From Adhaeribacter soli (GTDB lineage: Bacteria; Bacteroidota; Bacteroidia; Cytophagales; Hymenobacteraceae), in assembly GCF_008727925.1 (NCBI RefSeq), contig NZ_VTWT01000003.1, forward strand, positions 1-64,000: a stretch of DNA of 64,000 nucleotides. The letters run 5' to 3'. The notes under the pieces are model-generated. The model saw nothing but the letters and a program-made list of their open reading frames with translations, had not been told where the DNA came from and did no database searches. Numbering within the stretch: the first letter of the stretch is position 1; each line of letters opens with the position of its first letter. A program made the position numbers and the translations under genes. Shown here one piece after another: positions 61,330-64,000 of this stretch.

Positions 61330-61528
61330 ACAAATCTTGTAGATAGAGTATTTCTCCTGGCTTTGCCTCTTTTATCTTATTGATAATTCCTATACCGTGT
61401 TCCTCCGATCGACAGGGAATAATAATTTTATTGGGAGAGCTCTTAATATCATTAACCACCGCAAGATTCCCCGCCATCATTTTCATAATTTTCAGGGTTC
61501 CGATTATTTTTGGACGAATTAATCTCAT
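61328..61528 (-). CDS. Small hypothetical protein (66 residues)
   Basis: From the ATG at 61528 (MRLIRPKIIGTLKIMKMMAG) the protein is 66 residues; an in-frame ATG 10 codons earlier is possible. It is basic and mixed, with GNLAVVNDIKSSPNKIIIPC and HGIGIINKIKEAKPGEILYL. It has no signal peptide and no recognised domain. It lies between terC and the ABC ATPase, in the same direction. Small size and short repeats on both sides limit confidence. Confidence 0.4.
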   Translation of the reverse strand: MRLIRPKIIGTLKIMKMMAGNLAVVNDIKSSPNKIIIPCRSEEHGIGIINKIKEAKPGEILYLQDL

Positions 61529-61563
61529 GGATATTAAGATTAAGATATTGAGATTCAAAAGAA

Positions 61564-61592
61564 AGAAAACGCTATCCTTTTTGCACCAAAAA
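61564..61592. repeat. GATAGCGTTTT-family short repeat
   Basis: GAAAACGCTATCCTTTTTGC followed by ACCAAAAAC, 20-45 bases from the stop of the ABC ATPase gene; the spacing matches that of the 60029 copy to the gene fragment. Confidence 0.6.
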
Positions 61593-61613
61593 CGCCTCTC
61601 CTTTTAAAAGAAC

Positions 61614-63410
61614 TTAAGCCTTTAGCCGCTTCCTGATATCTTCCACATCGCCTTTGGGAATGGCCTGGATCAGAGCGCGGGTATAATCGTTCTGGGGTTG
61701 GTTGAAGATCTGCTCCGGCGTACCGCTTTCAATAATGCGGCCCTGGTTCATTACAAAAATGCGGTCGCTCATATACTTGGCCACCGAAAGGTCGTGCGTG
61801 ATGAACAGGTAGGTTATGCCCATTTCGCGCTTCAGTTTGTTCAGCAAATTCAGCACCTGCGCCTGCACCGAAACATCCAGCGCCGAAACCGATTCGTCGC
61901 AGATAATGCATTTTGGGCTGAGCGCCAACGCCCGGGCAATGCTGATGCGCTGCCGCTGTCCTCCGGAAAATTCGTGTGGATAACGATCGAAATGCGCGGC
62001 GGTAAGTCCAACGGTCTCAAGCAGTTCGTTTACTTTCTCGCGCCGTTCCTTCCCGTTTTTCAGGATGTTGTGCACCTTCATCGGCTCCATAATGGTTTCG
62101 CCCACGGTCAGCATCGGGTTAAGGCTCGCGTACGGATCCTGGAAAACCATCTGGAAATTTTTCCGGCTCTTGCGCAGCGCTTCCTGACTTAAACCGGCAA
62201 TATCTACGTCGTTAAAAATAATGCGGCCCGAAGTAGGTTCTACTAGGCGTAAAAGCGTGCGCCCCAAGGTAGTTTTTCCACACCCCGATTCGCCTACCAA
62301 ACCCACCGTTTCGCCGGGGAATATCTCGAAATTGACGCCGTCTACGGCCCGCACGTATTCTTTTACCTTCCCAAAGAAGTTCTTTTTAATCGGAAAATGT
62401 ACTCGCAGGTCATCTACTTTAACCAACGGATTGGTGCTTTGCTGCATTGCCTGTTTCCGCTTCAGCTCGGCCATTGTATCGAGGTAATTGTTTACCACGA
62501 CCGGCAAAGAAGTATCTTCCACAAAGGGTTTTTCCACAATTTCACCGCTCGGCAAAACCTCCATAAAATCGGAAACGGTAGGCAAAACGGCTTGAAAAGT
62601 GTTGATTTTCGGCCGGCAAGCCAGCAGTGCTTTGGTGTACGGGTGCTGCGGTTTGGTAAAAATATCAAGCACGGTTCCCTGCTCCACCAGGTTGCCTTTG
62701 TACATCACCAGCACGCGGTCAGCGATTTCGGCCACTACGCCCAAGTCGTGGGTAATGAAAATGATGGAAGTGCCTTTGCGTTCGCGCAGTTCGTTCAGCA
62801 GTTCCAGGATGTGCTTCTGCACGGTAACGTCCAGCGCCGTAGTCGGTTCGTCGGCAATGAGTACGGAAGGTTCGCAGGCCATCGCCATGGCAATCATCAC
62901 GCGCTGTTTTTGTCCGCCGGAAATTTCGTGTGGATAAGCCTTCAGCATTTTCTCCGGCCGCGGCAACTGCACCTGTTGAAAAAGCGCCAAGGTTCTGGCT
63001 TCGGCTTCTTTACGGCTCAGGTTTTCGTGTAACTGCAATACTTCCATCACCTGCCGTCCACAAGTATAAACAGGGTTCAGCGAGGTCATTGGCTCCTGAA
63101 AGATCATCGAAATTTCCGAACCGCGCAGCTTTTCCATCTGCTTTTCCGGTAGCTTCAGCAGATCCACTTCCCCAAACTTCTTCGACTGCAGTATAGCCGA
63201 ACCACCCGTAATTTTCCCCGGCGGATCGTTGATCAATTGCATCAAAGAAAGCGACGTCACCGATTTCCCCGAACCAGATTCACCCACAATTGCCACTGTT
63301 TCGCCGGCCATCAGGTCGAAGGAAATATTGTTCACCGCTTTTACAAAACCGTGCTGCGATCGGAATTGGGTTTCGAGGTTTCGGACGCTTAAAAGTGGCT
63401 TAAAGGACAC
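61614..63410 (-). CDS. Fused dipeptide/oligopeptide ABC transporter ATPase (DppD-DppF type)
   Basis: The protein is 598 residues with two ATPase domains. First: Walker [13 protein letters not shown] (residues about 38-49), signature [15 protein letters not shown], Walker [13 protein letters not shown]. Second: Walker [15 protein letters not shown] (about 368), signature [16 protein letters not shown], Walker [13 protein letters not shown]. Each domain ends in the oligopeptide-transporter C-terminal motif ([12 protein letters not shown] and [12 protein letters not shown]). The fusion resembles GsiA/YejF. It energises import of peptides or glutathione. No permease or binding-protein genes are adjacent. 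Confidence 0.93.
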   Translation of the reverse strand: MSFKPLLSVRNLETQFRSQHGFVKAVNNISFDLMAGETVAIVGESGSGKSVTSLSLMQLINDPPGKITGGSAILQSKKFGEVDLLKLPEKQMEKLRGSEISMIFQEPMTSLNPVYTCGRQVMEVLQLHENLSRKEAEARTLALFQQVQLPRPEKMLKAYPHEISGGQKQRVMIAMAMACEPSVLIADEPTTALDVTVQKHILELLNELRERKGTSIIFITHDLGVVAEIADRVLVMYKGNLVEQGTVLDIFTKPQHPYTKALLACRPKINTFQAVLPTVSDFMEVLPSGEIVEKPFVEDTSLPVVVNNYLDTMAELKRKQAMQQSTNPLVKVDDLRVHFPIKKNFFGKVKEYVRAVDGVNFEIFPGETVGLVGESGCGKTTLGRTLLRLVEPTSGRIIFNDVDIAGLSQEALRKSRKNFQMVFQDPYASLNPMLTVGETIMEPMKVHNILKNGKERREKVNELLETVGLTAAHFDRYPHEFSGGQRQRISIARALALSPKCIICDESVSALDVSVQAQVLNLLNKLKREMGITYLFITHDLSVAKYMSDRIFVMNQGRIIESGTPEQIFNQPQNDYTRALIQAIPKGDVEDIRKRLKA

Positions 63411-63432
63411 GGAATAAGGTATTATTGTATGT

Positions 63433-63537
63433 GGAAAAACTCAGGGCTAAATTATTATCTATTACTTAATCTTCTTCTATTCCAAGGTCTGTCAGGGGAC
63501 AGACCTTGGAATAGAAAAACTCAGGGCTTATTCTTCT
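63433..63537. repeat. Perfect palindrome flanked by direct repeats
   Basis: TATTCCAAGGTCTGTC agg GGACAGACCTTGGAATA (about 63478-63515) is a long palindrome with short loop. Direct copies of GGAAAAACTCAGGGCT-like sequence lie at about 63432 and 63513, as expected if the palindrome inserted with duplication of its target. The copy at the right overlaps the end of the following lipoprotein gene. Confidence 0.55.
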
Positions 63538-63938
63538 TCAAGCTTGCGCAGTAGTATTTTAAAATCCTGCCGCTCGTACAGTAATTCAATCTCATTGTTC
63601 TCCATATGCCGGAGCTTAAACGTAAGCGGTTTGTAATTACCGGCATCTATCCACACCGATTTGCCATCTTTGGCAACCTTGTAACTGGCCCAGCCATAAT
63701 ACGTGCTGTCGCCGGTTCCTTTGCGATTTACGGTCAGTTCGCCGCCGGTAAAATCGAGTTTATTGCCAACCGTTAAATGTGGCAGCAATTGGCTCACGCT
63801 GTCTTTATCCACATCCATTTTCGGCTTGCTTACCTCAGCAATTTCCCACCGGCCTTCTAAATTAACTTTTTCGCGGTTACAGGCAAAGGTGAAAGTGGCT
63901 ATAAAAAGGATGAGGATTAGATAGGCTTGGTTGCGCAT
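63528..63938 (-). CDS. Lipocalin-like lipoprotein
   Basis: The protein is 136 residues with a lipoprotein signal (LILILFIATFTFAC, Cys about residue 20). The mature part NLEGRWEIAEVSKPKMDV ... GGELTVNRKGTGDSTYYG resembles the short lipocalin-like repeats common in Bacteroidota. Function is unknown. Its start is next to the right edge; the gene is complete. Confidence 0.65.
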   Translation of the reverse strand: MRNQAYLILILFIATFTFACNREKVNLEGRWEIAEVSKPKMDVDKDSVSQLLPHLTVGNKLDFTGGELTVNRKGTGDSTYYGWASYKVAKDGKSVWIDAGNYKPLTFKLRHMENNEIELLYERQDFKILLRKLEEE

Positions 63939-63976
63939 TGGCTGAGGTTTTGAAATTTAATATATCTGATCATTTT

Positions 63977-64000
63977 GAGCGAAGCCGAGGGAACTTATTA
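63977..64000. repeat. Partial dispersed element at the window edge
   Basis: ATCATTTTGAGCGAAGCCGA followed by GGGAACT is the left end of the TGAGCGA family; the rest lies beyond the window. Confidence 0.55.

Overview
The window looks like a chromosomal segment of a Bacteroidota bacterium, most likely order Cytophagales and close to Hymenobacteraceae (Adhaeribacter/Pontibacter/Rufibacter-like). The evidence is six intact secreted proteins with type IX secretion (T9SS type A) C-terminal sorting domains plus one decayed domain; TAnnTTTG-type promoters; start codons without Shine-Dalgarno sequences; and Bacteroidota-style gene clusters (coaX-OMP-lptC-CorC-ppiD, recF-DUF721, rnr-polyprenyl synthase-rhomboid). 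The genus is an inference. No tRNA, rRNA, CRISPR array, integrase or intact IS element is visible inside the window.

Layout. 0-0.4 kb: two tandem leftward promoters of the type that drives rRNA operons, reading off the left edge. 0.6-8 kb: a lipoprotein, a modular T9SS protein, a GreA/GreB-type factor, a VOC protein, a sodium:solute symporter and an orphan lipoprotein. 8.2-15.6 kb: one 2458-residue T9SS surface protein. 16-21 kb: a YebC/PmpR regulator, an unknown exported protein, a T9SS protein, RecJ and a 36-residue membrane protein. 21.8-31 kb (minus strand): an envelope-biogenesis cluster read coaX, outer-membrane protein, lptC, small membrane protein, CorC/GldE-like protein, PpiD-like chaperone, TPR protein. 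31.5-34.5 kb: rRNA pseudouridine synthase, scpB and a DksA-like protein. 34.7-44.5 kb: FG-GAP T9SS protein, lipoprotein, ribH, TPR membrane protein, pdhA, recF, DciA-like protein, TonB-like protein and a SET protein. 44.7-50.5 kb: heparinase-family T9SS protein, thioesterase, T9SS protein and a membrane-anchored protein. 51.3-56.9 kb: broken fasciclin gene, rhomboid protease, polyprenyl synthase, an AT-rich orphan and RNase R. 57-64 kb: a loose minus-strand series with two AT-rich secreted orphans, a VOC protein, a zeta-toxin-like kinase overlapping a 48-residue ORF, TerC, a dipeptide-type ABC ATPase and a lipoprotein.

How the parts relate. Much of the window serves the cell envelope: LPS export (lptC), periplasmic folding (PpiD-like), outer-membrane proteins, lipoproteins and T9SS cargo. 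Chromosome and RNA maintenance genes (recF, recJ, scpB, the DciA-like gene, rnr, the Gre-like and DksA-like genes) are interspersed.

The most unusual content is intergenic. There are at least six families of dispersed short repeats. One family has two inverted copies about 16 kb apart whose conserved core folds on paper into a multibranched RNA, with most copy differences in apical loops. A second forms hairpins, and one copy supplies the C-terminus of RecF. A third occurs in every gene gap from 57 to 61.6 kb. Other points to check are a fasciclin gene disrupted by a 7-bp tandem duplication, a duplicated 3' end of the ABC ATPase gene bracketing terC, and a possible two-gene zeta-kinase module. 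I found no clearly new multi-gene defence or biosynthetic system.
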